Source of the DNA: Shimia litoralis
GTDB lineage: Bacteria > Pseudomonadota > Alphaproteobacteria > Rhodobacterales > Rhodobacteraceae
Assembly (NCBI RefSeq): GCF_005518135.1
Contig: NZ_SULI01000001.1
Coordinates: forward strand, 336,902-400,901
Direction of reading: 5' to 3'
Length of the DNA: 64,000 nt
The notes below the pieces were generated by a model that worked only from the letters and a program-made list of their open reading frames with translations, made no database searches and was not told where the DNA came from. Made by a program: the position numbers and the translations under genes. Shown here in pieces: positions 18,614-26,842 of this stretch. Position 1 is the first letter of the stretch; each line of letters opens with the position of its first letter.

Positions 18614-19207
18614 ATGGCAGAGGATATTGCTGTGTCGGATAAAAAATTTACCAAAGCTCGGGTCGCCTTGGGAGGATTTGCAGCCATTTGCTTGGCGCTG
18701 GTTTCCATCGCGCAGCCCGCAGCCGCACAAACCCAACGTACCGTTCTTGGACAAGAATATGTGCCAACTGTTTGGGTGGACCCCGATGGGTGCGAACATT
18801 GGGTTATGGATGACGGTGTCGAAGGATACATGACTCCTCACGTAACCCGTCAGGGTATTCCTGTTTGCCGCCGCGGCAATGTCTGTGGGGTTATGAACGC
18901 TGATCAGTTCTTTGCGACCAATCAGTATTCCATTAACTCTGCAAACCGCCAGCGGTTGCAAGAGTTCTTCAAGACGGCAACGGCGTCTGCGTTCATCGTG
19001 ACAGGTCACACCGATAGCCGTGCGTCTGACTCATACAACATGAAGCTCAGCTATAATCGCGCCAACTCGGTTGCCAAAGTCGCACGGTCCACAGGCGCGC
19101 GCGTCGTGGATGTTCGTGGATATGGCGAACGTATGCCACGTGCCTCTAACGGTACGTCGTCCGGCATGGCGCAGAATCGCCGTGTTGAAATCATCTGCAT
19201 TCGCTAA
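18614..19207 (+). CDS. OmpA-domain envelope protein with WVDP-type module
   Basis: A 197-residue secreted protein. A hydrophobic signal segment (ARVALGGFAAICLALVS) ends at QPAAAQ, a likely signal-peptidase site near residue 39. Residues about 52-84 hold a module with WVDPDGCEHWVMDDGVEGY and a later PVC, shared with the next gene. The C-terminal half is an OmpA/MotB peptidoglycan-binding domain: TGHTDSRASDSYNMKLSYNR, RGYGERMPRAS and NRRVEI. It probably bridges the outer membrane or periplasmic partners to the cell wall. Cys residues in the module and CRRGNVC could form disulfides. Confidence 0.8.
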   Translation: MAEDIAVSDKKFTKARVALGGFAAICLALVSIAQPAAAQTQRTVLGQEYVPTVWVDPDGCEHWVMDDGVEGYMTPHVTRQGIPVCRRGNVCGVMNADQFFATNQYSINSANRQRLQEFFKTATASAFIVTGHTDSRASDSYNMKLSYNRANSVAKVARSTGARVVDVRGYGERMPRASNGTSSGMAQNRRVEIICIR

Positions 19208-19219
19208 GGGGAACAAGAT

Positions 19220-19516
19220 ATGAAAATCGTTCGAGGGATTCTCTTGGTGGGTGTTGTGGCTGCGATTGCGGCCTGTGACAACAAAGTCGACAAAACTGTC
19301 GACCGCGGGTTTGATACCAAGCACTTGAGCCAGCTTAAGGCCGGGATCTGGGTTGATCCAAATGGGTGTGATCATTGGATCATCGATGATGGTGTCGAAG
19401 GGTACCTTTCTCAACGCCTTGATAAATATGGTAAACCTGTATGTTCAGGCGCGGCACCTCCCGGTGTTGCAACAGGCCCCTTCAAAAAAGGGTCGGCATT
19501 CAAAGACCAAATCTAA
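19220..19516 (+). CDS. small lipoprotein with the same WVDP-type module
   Basis: A 98-residue predicted lipoprotein: the signal sequence ends in AIAAC with the lipid-carrying Cys near residue 19. Nearly all of the mature chain is the module WVDPNGCDHWIIDDGVEGY followed by GKPVC, which matches the upstream OmpA-like protein almost residue for residue; it lacks the OmpA domain. It starts 12 bases after that gene and a terminator follows, so the two form a bicistronic unit. Function unknown; the pairing suggests they act in the same envelope complex. Confidence 0.75.
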   Translation: MKIVRGILLVGVVAAIAACDNKVDKTVDRGFDTKHLSQLKAGIWVDPNGCDHWIIDDGVEGYLSQRLDKYGKPVCSGAAPPGVATGPFKKGSAFKDQI

Positions 19517-19537
19517 CGCCACACACTTGCATTCATT

Positions 19538-19567
19538 AAGCCGCGCATCTGTTTGCGCGGCTTTTTT
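19538..19567 (+). terminator. rho-independent terminator
   Basis: AAGCCGCGCA pairs with TGCGCGGCTT and is followed by six or more T, ending the OmpA-like/lipoprotein pair. Confidence 0.85.
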
Positions 19568-19661
19568 GTGCCGATCACGTGAAATTTGACGGTCAATTGC
19601 TTGCGCACCGGCGCACAAGTTGGCACCATTCAGCATGTTCTCAAACCTGCAGGAGAGTTGA

Positions 19662-20678
19662 TTGGCCCCTGGTGCAATGACCCCGCCGCCCGTATCGGAA
19701 AACAAGACTGAAATATTGGTCGAATTTCCGGATAATAGATTGCTGATCGACCTTTGCGGTGAATACGATCGCAATCTGACCAAAATCGAAAAAAAGCTGT
19801 CTGTTCAGATCATTCGCCGTGGCAATTTGCTTGCCATTCACGGTGAAGAGGCCGCGCAACAAGAGGCGGCAGAGGTGCTCGAGGCATTGTACGCGCGTCT
19901 TGAGGCTGGAAAATCTGTGGAGCACGGGGATATCGACCGAGAGATTCGCATGGGCGACTCGGAAAAGGGCACGGGCATCCGTGCCGGAGATCAGCTTGAG
20001 ATGTTCAAGGCAGGGCCTGTTGAAATCAAAACCCGCAAAAAGCTGGTTGAGCCACGCACTGAGGCTCAGAAAGCTTATGTGCAGTCCTTGTTCAAAAACG
20101 AACTTGCCTTTGGCATTGGTCCTGCGGGAACGGGCAAAACCTATTTGGCTGTTGCCGTCGGGGTGTCGATGTTCTTGGGCGGGCATGTTGATCGGATTAT
20201 TCTGTCGCGACCTGCCGTTGAGGCTGGCGAGAGATTGGGATTCTTGCCAGGGGATATGAAAGAGAAAGTCGACCCGTACATGCAGCCGCTTTATGATGCG
20301 CTAAATGACTTTTTGCCGGGCAAGCAACTGGCCAAGTTGATGGAAGAAAAACGTATCGAGATCGCACCGCTGGCGTTTATGCGGGGGCGTACCCTGTCCA
20401 ATGCGTTTGTTGTTCTGGACGAGGCGCAGAATGCGACCACAATGCAGATGAAGATGTTCCTCACGCGTCTGGGTGAGGGGTCGCGTATGGTGATCACCGG
20501 AGACCGCAGTCAAGTCGACTTGCCACGCGGCGTGCCGTCTGGGCTCGCGGATGCCGAGCGACTTCTGAGTGGCATCCAAAAGATCAGCTTCAACTATTTT
20601 ACTGCGGACGATGTTGTGCGTCACCCGCTTGTGGCGGCGATTATCAAGGCGTATGACGCGGACACCCCCAGAGGATAG
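19662..20678 (+). CDS. phoH: PhoH family ATPase
   Basis: A 338-residue PhoH-like NTPase. An N-terminal KH-like region is followed by Walker A GPAGTGKTYLAVAVG near residues 150-164 and Walker B FVVLDEAQNAT near residue 250, with TGDRSQVDLP as the sensor-like motif. It clusters with ybeY, corC and lnt as in many proteobacteria, linking it to ribosome/RNA maintenance rather than phosphate uptake. TTG 19662 is the likely start because AGGAG lies 6 bases upstream; the first ATG (19677) is 21 bases away. Confidence 0.92.
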   Translation: MAPGAMTPPPVSENKTEILVEFPDNRLLIDLCGEYDRNLTKIEKKLSVQIIRRGNLLAIHGEEAAQQEAAEVLEALYARLEAGKSVEHGDIDREIRMGDSEKGTGIRAGDQLEMFKAGPVEIKTRKKLVEPRTEAQKAYVQSLFKNELAFGIGPAGTGKTYLAVAVGVSMFLGGHVDRIILSRPAVEAGERLGFLPGDMKEKVDPYMQPLYDALNDFLPGKQLAKLMEEKRIEIAPLAFMRGRTLSNAFVVLDEAQNATTMQMKMFLTRLGEGSRMVITGDRSQVDLPRGVPSGLADAERLLSGIQKISFNYFTADDVVRHPLVAAIIKAYDADTPRG

Positions 20679-20723
20679 TGGGGCCACCCGCAACAGGGCG
20701 TTGAAAATTTAAATGTGTGTGAC

Positions 20724-21227
20724 ATGCTGACTGATACCGTGTTCGAAGACCCGCGTTGGCAAGATGTCGGCTTGGCCGAGATCGCCGAGGTCTCTGCCTG
20801 TGCAACCCTCAGGTATTTGGATATTGACCCTGATATCTTTGAGATTGCCGTGCTGGCATGTGATGATGCGCGGATCGCAGAACTGAATGCTGACTTTCGG
20901 GAAAAGGACAGTGAAACCAATGTGTTGAGTTGGCCAGCTCAGGAGCGATCTTCGGAACAGGATGGGGGGCAGCCCCACCCGCCCGAGGTCGCATTTGACG
21001 GCGTTCCAGAGGAACTGGGCGATATCGCGATTTCTTTTGACACCTGTCAAAAAGAGGCGGCCGCATCAGGCAAATCACTGGTGGATCATGCCACCCATTT
21101 GATGGTGCACGGCGTGCTGCATCTGTTGGGGTATGATCATATCCGTGACCAAGATGCCACTTTGATGGAAGGCCTTGAAACAGAGATACTTGGCAAAATG
21201 GGTATTTGTGACCCATATATGGTGTAA
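20724..21227 (+). CDS. ybeY: endoribonuclease YbeY, rRNA maturation factor
   Basis: A 167-residue metalloprotein of the YbeY/UPF0054 family, acting in 16S rRNA 3'-end maturation and ribosome quality control. The metal-binding H-x3-H-x5-H pattern is seen as HLMVHGVLHLLGYDH near residues 128-142, preceded by LGDIAISFDT. The start is uncertain: ATG 20724 is chosen over GTG 20715; neither has a convincing ribosome-binding site, consistent with translational coupling within the phoH-ybeY-corC-lnt run. Confidence 0.93.
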   Translation: MLTDTVFEDPRWQDVGLAEIAEVSACATLRYLDIDPDIFEIAVLACDDARIAELNADFREKDSETNVLSWPAQERSSEQDGGQPHPPEVAFDGVPEELGDIAISFDTCQKEAAASGKSLVDHATHLMVHGVLHLLGYDHIRDQDATLMEGLETEILGKMGICDPYMV

Positions 21228-21257
21228 CGGGGATAACCCCCTCACTGGAAAGGTAAA

Positions 21258-22142
21258 ATGGGCGACACAACAGACGGGTCTTCTAACGCAGCGCCAAGCG
21301 CGCAGCCTAAGGCTTCAGCAGACACCCGAAGCGGCTTTTTTAGTCGCATTATTTCGGCCCTCAGCCCTGAAGAGGTGGTTCAAAGCCCTCAGGTCGCCAC
21401 GGTGGATGGTCTCCGACCTCAGACGCATGGGATGATTAACTTGCGGCGCATGCGCGTCGAGGATGTCGCAATTCCCAAAGCAGACATCGTGTCGGTACCA
21501 AGTACGATCACCAAAGATGAATTGGTACAGGTCTTCCGCGACAGCGGTTTGACACGCCTGCCAGTGTATGAAGGAACACTGGATACGCCCATCGGATTTG
21601 CCCATCTCAAGGACTTTGCGCTGCGCCACGGTTTCAACGGGGCGGGCAAGACGTTTTCACTGGATCAGATGCTGCGTCCCTTGTTGTTTGTTCCGCCCTC
21701 CATGCCGATCGGGGTGCTGTTGACCAAGATGCAAACAGAACGCAGGCATATGGCTTTGGTGATTGATGAATACGGTGGTGTGGATGGATTGGTGACCATC
21801 GAGGATTTGATCGAGCAGGTCATCGGCGAGATCGAAGACGAACATGACATCGACGAAGACAAATACTGGGCCCTCGAGAGACCCGGCTGTTATCTGGCAC
21901 AGGCAAAAACACCTCTTGAAGATTTTGAAGAAGAAATTGGCCGGACATTGACGACGCATGACGACGTCGATGCCGAAGACGTGGATACGTTGGGCGGGTT
22001 GGTGTTTACTCTGACGGGGAATGTCCCAGCACGCGGCGAAGTTGTCTGTCACCCCGACGGGACCGAGTTCGAGATCGTGGATGCAGATCCGCGCCGGATT
22101 AAGCGTTTGCGTGTGTTGTTGCCAGAGGCCCAGAATGGCTGA
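21258..22142 (+). CDS. corC: CorC/HlyC-type CBS-domain protein
   Basis: A 294-residue cytosolic CorC-like protein. Two CBS domains cover about residues 70-190 (VPSTITKDELVQVFRDSGLTRLPVYEG and LVIDEYGGVDGLVTIEDLIEQVIGEIEDEHD), followed by the CorC_HlyC domain with DDVDAEDVDTLGGLVF. Such proteins are associated with magnesium/cobalt efflux, but the exact role is disputed. The stop overlaps the lnt start by 8 bases. Confidence 0.9.
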   Translation: MGDTTDGSSNAAPSAQPKASADTRSGFFSRIISALSPEEVVQSPQVATVDGLRPQTHGMINLRRMRVEDVAIPKADIVSVPSTITKDELVQVFRDSGLTRLPVYEGTLDTPIGFAHLKDFALRHGFNGAGKTFSLDQMLRPLLFVPPSMPIGVLLTKMQTERRHMALVIDEYGGVDGLVTIEDLIEQVIGEIEDEHDIDEDKYWALERPGCYLAQAKTPLEDFEEEIGRTLTTHDDVDAEDVDTLGGLVFTLTGNVPARGEVVCHPDGTEFEIVDADPRRIKRLRVLLPEAQNG

Positions 22143-23625
22143 CCCAGACGGGGCGTTGGTGTGGGTCCCGCAAAAAACGTGGCAGGTCGTTGGCCTGAGC
22201 ATGGTCGCGGGCGCGATTGCGGGGCTTGGTCAAGCCCCGTTTGATTTTTCCATTCTGATGTTTGTAGGGCTTGCCGCAGCATTTTTTCTGTGTGCTCGGG
22301 CCACCACGGCGCGCCATTCGTTCTTGATCGGATTGGGGGCTGGCACCGGCTATTTCATGGTGGTGCTGCACTGGATTGTGGAGCCGTTTTTGGTGGATGT
22401 CGCGCGGCACGGCTGGATGGCTCCGTTTGCGTTGGTGTTCCTGTCTGTTGGCTTGGCGCTATTTTGGGCCGCGGCCTTTGGGATCGCCAAAAAACTGTCT
22501 GTGGGCCTTTGGGGGCTGGTGCCGCTGTTGGCGGGTGCCGAAATTTTGCGGGCCTATGTTCTGACCGGCTTTCCCTGGGGGATGCCAGCGTATGCTTTGG
22601 TGAATGGCGTGGTGGGGCAGGTGGCGGCATGGGTCGGACCGCATGGGCTTAACCTGATTGTGTTTGTTGGTGCGGCAGCCGTGGTGGCATCGTCGCGTCG
22701 GATCAAAGCAATTGGGATCGGGATCCTTGCGCTTGCGGTATGGCCGATGTTTCCGTCCACTGATCGCGTCTTGCCGACGGCCCCGACTGTGCGCTTGGTT
22801 CAACCCAATGCGCCTCAGCATCAGAAATGGGACCCTGACTATATGCGGGTCTTTTTTGATCGCGCGCTCTTGGCCACTCGGGCGGGTCCGACGCGTCCTG
22901 ACCTTATTGTGTGGCCCGAGACATCGGTGCCTGCGCCACTCAATGACTCGGTGAATACACGCGCCGCGATTGCGGGTGCTGCATCGGGGATTCCGGTTGT
23001 GGTTGGCATCAACAGGTTTGAAGGTCTGCGGGTGTATAACTCGGCGGTGCTGCTGGATGAGACCGGCGAAGTGGAGCAGATCTATGACAAGCATCATCTG
23101 GTGCCCTTTGGAGAATACATGCCGTTCGCAGGGCTGATGTCTCGGTTCGGAATTCATGGTTTGGCTGCAAAAGACGGGGGCGGGTATTCTGCGGGCAACG
23201 GTGCGGTCGCGATGGATTTGGGGCCTTTGGGAAAGGCGCTCCCTCTGATTTGTTACGAGGTGGTGTTTCCACAGGATGTGACGGGCGTGTCCGAGCGCCC
23301 TGATTTTTTGATGCAAATCACCAATGATGCATGGTTCGGGCAGTTTTCCGGCCCCTATCAACATCTTGCACAAGCACGGATGCGGGCCATCGAAATGGGG
23401 TTGCCGATGGTGAGGGCGGCCAATACCGGGGTATCCGCGATGATTGATGCCAAAGGGCGGATCACGGCGAAACTGGCGTTAAATACCCAAGGATATTTGG
23501 ATGCTGCCCTGCCAAAATCCTTTGGCCCGACGTTGTATTCCCGAACCGGGGATTGGGTGATCGGGCTTTTGCTCGTTTTGGTAAACAGTTTGTTGCTGCT
23601 GCGCGCGCGGTGGAAAACACATTGA
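22135..23625 (+). CDS. lnt: apolipoprotein N-acyltransferase
   Basis: A 496-residue inner-membrane enzyme that adds the third acyl chain to lipoproteins. The first 190 or so residues are hydrophobic helices; the rest is a nitrilase-fold periplasmic domain with the Glu in VWPETSVPAP, the Lys in DKHHLVPFGEYMPF and the Cys in LICYEVVFP, the complete catalytic triad. ATG 22135 is chosen because it overlaps the corC stop and begins just before helix 1. It precedes metK, separated by the riboswitch leader. Confidence 0.93.
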   Translation: MADPDGALVWVPQKTWQVVGLSMVAGAIAGLGQAPFDFSILMFVGLAAAFFLCARATTARHSFLIGLGAGTGYFMVVLHWIVEPFLVDVARHGWMAPFALVFLSVGLALFWAAAFGIAKKLSVGLWGLVPLLAGAEILRAYVLTGFPWGMPAYALVNGVVGQVAAWVGPHGLNLIVFVGAAAVVASSRRIKAIGIGILALAVWPMFPSTDRVLPTAPTVRLVQPNAPQHQKWDPDYMRVFFDRALLATRAGPTRPDLIVWPETSVPAPLNDSVNTRAAIAGAASGIPVVVGINRFEGLRVYNSAVLLDETGEVEQIYDKHHLVPFGEYMPFAGLMSRFGIHGLAAKDGGGYSAGNGAVAMDLGPLGKALPLICYEVVFPQDVTGVSERPDFLMQITNDAWFGQFSGPYQHLAQARMRAIEMGLPMVRAANTGVSAMIDAKGRITAKLALNTQGYLDAALPKSFGPTLYSRTGDWVIGLLLVLVNSLLLLRARWKTH

Positions 23626-23663
23626 CCCATCGCGTTTGGAGGCGTAAGCCCCAATAATCGTTT

Positions 23664-23707
23664 GTCACAACGGCTTCCTGGCGTGGCAACATATAAACAA
23701 TGGAGCA
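23664..23707 (+). promoter_or_regulatory. SAM/SAH riboswitch in the metK leader
   Basis: The segment contains TCACAACGGCTTCCTGGCGTG, the conserved core of the SAM/SAH riboswitch known from Rhodobacterales metK leaders. P1 pairs GTCAC with GTGGC; the loop segment GCTTC can pair with GGAGC (23702-23706), forming the pseudoknot that buries the GGAG ribosome-binding site six bases before the metK ATG. SAM binding would therefore repress translation of metK. Note: the quoted core is 21 bases split as TCACAACGGC-TTCCTGGCGTG. Confidence 0.93.
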
Positions 23708-23711
23708 TCCC

Positions 23712-24893
23712 ATGAGCAGACAGAATTACACGTTCACCTCAGAGTCCGTTTCTGAGGGGCATCCCGACAAAGTATGTGACCGCATTTCCGACGCGGTTTT
23801 GGATGCATTCCTTGCCGAAGAACCCGAAGCCCGCGTGGCCGCAGAAACCTTTGCGACGACCAATCGTGTTGTGATCGGTGGCGAGGTTGGTCTTTCTGAC
23901 CAAGCAAAATTGACCGAATATATGGGGCGGATTGATGAGATCGCCCGCGCTTGTATCAAAGACATCGGATACGAGCAGGACAAGTTCCACCATGAAACCG
24001 TCGAGATCACCAACCTGTTGCACGAGCAATCCGCGCATATTGCGCAAGGTGTTGATGCGGCTGGTGACAAAGACGAAGGCGCTGGCGACCAAGGTATCAT
24101 GTTCGGGTATGCCACCCGCGAAACAGATGCTCTGATGCCAGCACCGATCCAGTATAGCCATGCGATTTTGCGTCGTTTGGCCGAGGTCCGTAAAAACGGC
24201 ACCGAGCCAGCGCTGGGTCCCGATGCGAAATCCCAACTTTCGGTTGTCTATGAAAACGGCAAACCAGTTGGTGTCAGCTCGATCGTTTTGTCGACACAAC
24301 ACCTCGATCCGAACCTGACATCCGAAGATGTCCGCGCGATTGTGCAACCGTATATCACGGAAACGTTGCCCGAGGGCTGGTTGACGGATGCCACGCAATG
24401 GCACGTGAACCCGACGGGCAAGTTTGTGATTGGCGGGCCTGATGGTGATGCCGGTTTGACTGGTCGTAAAATCATCGTGGATACGTATGGCGGCGCAGCC
24501 CCGCATGGCGGCGGCGCATTCTCAGGTAAAGATCCGACAAAAGTGGACCGTTCGGCGGCCTATGTTGCGCGATATCTTGCGAAAAACGTCGTAGCATCAG
24601 GCATGGCCGAAAAATGTACCATCCAGTTGTCGTATGCAATTGGTGTGTCCAAGCCTTTGTCGATTTATGCCGATACGCATGGCACCGGCCAAGTTGCTGA
24701 CGCTGCGATCGAAGCCGCCGTGGATCAGATCATGGACCTGACGCCGCGCGGAATTCGCGAGCATCTGGGCCTGAACAAGCCAATTTATCAGCGCACCGCA
24801 GCCTATGGTCACTTTGGGCGCGCCCCAGAAGCCGACGGTGGCTTTAGCTGGGAACGTACAGATTTGGTGGACGCCTTGAAAAAGGCCGTTTGA
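23712..24893 (+). CDS. metK: S-adenosylmethionine synthetase
   Basis: A 393-residue enzyme making SAM from methionine and ATP. Visible are [21 protein letters not shown] at the N-terminus, the hexapeptide-like [13 protein letters not shown] near residue 125, and [19 protein letters not shown] near residue 260, all standard. ATG 23712 is preferred over 23700 because the GGAG site held by the riboswitch is 6 bases upstream of it. Expression should fall when SAM is plentiful. Confidence 0.96.
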   Translation: MSRQNYTFTSESVSEGHPDKVCDRISDAVLDAFLAEEPEARVAAETFATTNRVVIGGEVGLSDQAKLTEYMGRIDEIARACIKDIGYEQDKFHHETVEITNLLHEQSAHIAQGVDAAGDKDEGAGDQGIMFGYATRETDALMPAPIQYSHAILRRLAEVRKNGTEPALGPDAKSQLSVVYENGKPVGVSSIVLSTQHLDPNLTSEDVRAIVQPYITETLPEGWLTDATQWHVNPTGKFVIGGPDGDAGLTGRKIIVDTYGGAAPHGGGAFSGKDPTKVDRSAAYVARYLAKNVVASGMAEKCTIQLSYAIGVSKPLSIYADTHGTGQVADAAIEAAVDQIMDLTPRGIREHLGLNKPIYQRTAAYGHFGRAPEADGGFSWERTDLVDALKKAV

Positions 24894-24925
24894 TCGAAAC
24901 AGACTTTCGGGTCACACAAAATCAG

Positions 24926-24962
24926 GGCCAAAGCATCCAACATCGGATTGCTTTGGCCTTTT
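24926..24962 (+). terminator. terminator after metK
   Basis: GGCCAAAGCATCC pairs with GGATTGCTTTGGCC around a six-base loop, with one unpaired base in the second arm, and four T follow. Confidence 0.7.
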
Positions 24963-25019
24963 GCATTTCGTATGGCAGATTGCCCACACCACACCGCTGA
25001 AATTTTTGAAGGATCGATC

Positions 25020-25880
25020 ATGTTACTCGATGTCGCCCTGCCGCTCTCGTTGGCTTTTATCATGTTTTCGCTCGGATATGGGCTGACGTTTTCGGACTTT
25101 GGACGGGTGCTGGCTGTGCCTAAGGCAACCTGTGTTGGTATCCTATCACAGATCGTCGTCGTGCCGCTGGTCGCGTTTAGCTGTTTACAGTTGGTGAGCT
25201 TGCCGCCTGAACTGGCGTTTGGGGTGATGATCTTGGCCTTTTGTCCGGGTGGTGTGACGTCAAATATTTTGACCAAGCTGGCGGGGGGCACGGTAGCTTT
25301 GTCGATTACGCTGACAGCGGTGGTCAGTTTGTTGTCGGTCCTCACGGTGCCAGTGCTGATTGGCTGGGCCTCTGAAACGTTTCTGGGGGCCGCTGCGATG
25401 GATATCAATGTGACCGCGATTGCACTGTCTATGTTTGCCATCACGGCCGTTCCCGTTGCGTTGGGATTGTTGGTGCGGTTTGTGGCGAGCGATATCGCCG
25501 CGCAAACCGAGTCCACAGTCTCGACCGTCGCGACGGGGTTGTTTGTTGTGGTCTTGCTTGCCGCGCTGGCCACAAATTGGCAGGTTTTCATTAGTAACCT
25601 AAGCCATCTTGGCCCGGTGTTGATCGGGATGAATGTGGTTTTGTTGGTGCTGGGTGTTGGGATTTCGCGGCTTTTGGGTCTGTCAGGCAGCGACGGGATT
25701 TGTATTTCCATCGAAATGGGGGTGCAGAATGCAGCACTTGGGATCACGGTTGCCGGACTTGTGGCGCAAACTGGTGGCATCCCTGAATTTGCCGTGCCCG
25801 CCGCAGTGTATGGCATCACAATGTATCTGGTGACACTGCCCGCATTGGTTTTGCTCAAGGCGTTTTTTGCTAAAACTTGA
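25020..25880 (+). CDS. bile acid:sodium symporter (BASS) family transporter
   Basis: A 286-residue polytopic membrane protein with about nine hydrophobic segments. CPGGVTSNILTKLAGGTVALS near residues 77-97 and SIEMGVQNAALGITV near residue 230 are the two discontinuous-helix motifs of the SBF/BASS fold that bind sodium and the organic anion. Family members carry bile acids, pyruvate, pantoate or sulfonates; the substrate here is unknown. ATG 25020 has AAGGA upstream. It is a single gene between metK and trmB. Confidence 0.83.
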   Translation: MLLDVALPLSLAFIMFSLGYGLTFSDFGRVLAVPKATCVGILSQIVVVPLVAFSCLQLVSLPPELAFGVMILAFCPGGVTSNILTKLAGGTVALSITLTAVVSLLSVLTVPVLIGWASETFLGAAAMDINVTAIALSMFAITAVPVALGLLVRFVASDIAAQTESTVSTVATGLFVVVLLAALATNWQVFISNLSHLGPVLIGMNVVLLVLGVGISRLLGLSGSDGICISIEMGVQNAALGITVAGLVAQTGGIPEFAVPAAVYGITMYLVTLPALVLLKAFFAKT

Positions 25881-25932
25881 CCCCGTGCTCTTGAACGGGC
25901 ACATGCACTCTGGATTTTGAACAGGCGGAAAC

Positions 25933-26646
25933 ATGACAGACGGTCAACATCCTTCAGGTGCGCCATGGCGCAACTTTTACGGACGCTTCAAGGGCAAGGG
26001 GCTGCGCAAGTCCCAAGAAGGGTATCTTGAAGAAGATTTGGTACAGCTTTCACCCGGGGCTGTCGGCTGGGAAGAAAACCCAGAGCGGCACAATATCGAT
26101 CTGGATGCCCTGTTCGGGGATCGCGATGTCTGGCTTGAGATCGGGTTTGGCGGCGGCGAGCACATGGTGCATCAGGCCACGCAAAACCCAGATGTCGGCA
26201 TCATAGGATGCGAGCCCTATATAAACGGCGTGGCAATGTTGCTGGGTAAAATCCGTGCCGCAAAGGCCGACAATATTCGTGTGCACCCCGGCGATGCACG
26301 TGACATGTTTGATGTGTTGCCAGAGCAGAGCATCTCGCGGGCGTTTTTGCTGTATCCCGACCCGTGGCCCAAAAAACGCCATCACCGTCGACGATTTGTG
26401 ACGCCAGAACATCTTGCGCCTTTGGCGCGCGTGCTCAAACCAGGGGCAATTTTTCGCGTGGCAACTGACATTCCCGACTATGTGCGCCAAACGCTTGAGC
26501 AAGTACCTGCACATGGATTTGAATGGCTTGCGGAAACTCCGGATGATTGGCGCAACAGCTGGGAGGACTGGATTTCGACCCGCTATGAGCAAAAAGCCTT
26601 TCGCGAAGGACGTACTCCGCACTATCTCACGTTTCGCAAAACCTAA
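25933..26646 (+). CDS. trmB: tRNA (guanine-N7-)-methyltransferase
   Basis: A 237-residue SAM-dependent methyltransferase forming m7G46 in tRNA. LEIGFGGGEHM near residues 70-80 is the SAM loop, GCEPYINGVAMLL follows, and LLYPDPWPKKRHHRRR near residue 140 is the TrmB signature. Full length, with GGCGGAAAC-type purine-rich sequence before ATG 25933. The 196 bases after it contain a G8 run inside a GC-rich hairpin, then the likely aroA promoter. Confidence 0.94.
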   Translation: MTDGQHPSGAPWRNFYGRFKGKGLRKSQEGYLEEDLVQLSPGAVGWEENPERHNIDLDALFGDRDVWLEIGFGGGEHMVHQATQNPDVGIIGCEPYINGVAMLLGKIRAAKADNIRVHPGDARDMFDVLPEQSISRAFLLYPDPWPKKRHHRRRFVTPEHLAPLARVLKPGAIFRVATDIPDYVRQTLEQVPAHGFEWLAETPDDWRNSWEDWISTRYEQKAFREGRTPHYLTFRKT

Positions 26647-26842
26647 GAACAACAGCGCTCGGCGTGGGGGGGGATCCCCGCCTGCTGAGGGTGTCAGATC
26701 GACATTTTGGCGCCATTTCCCAATACTCGGGTTTTAGCGGGCTTTATGCCCCGATGGGCCGGGTCGTCGCAGAGGCAATTCGCGCATTTACGCTTTAAAA
26801 TGGCTGCGCTAACACTTGTATAACCACTCTAGAGGTACTTTC

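Noticed and set aside
22459..23373. 304-codon minus-strand frame opposite lnt
   Set aside because: No motif, and it lies antisense to an intact lnt with full catalytic triad.
24809..25966. Long open frame of 385 codons on the minus strand opposite the BASS transporter gene
   Set aside because: Its sequence is Thr/Asn/Ala-rich without any motif, and the plus strand has a clear transporter with a ribosome-binding site and BASS motifs.
26647..26842. Small gene in the trmB-aroA gap with its G8 run
   Set aside because: No frame with start, ribosome-binding site and plausible sequence; the G run lies in a GC-rich hairpin, more like a terminator or spacer.
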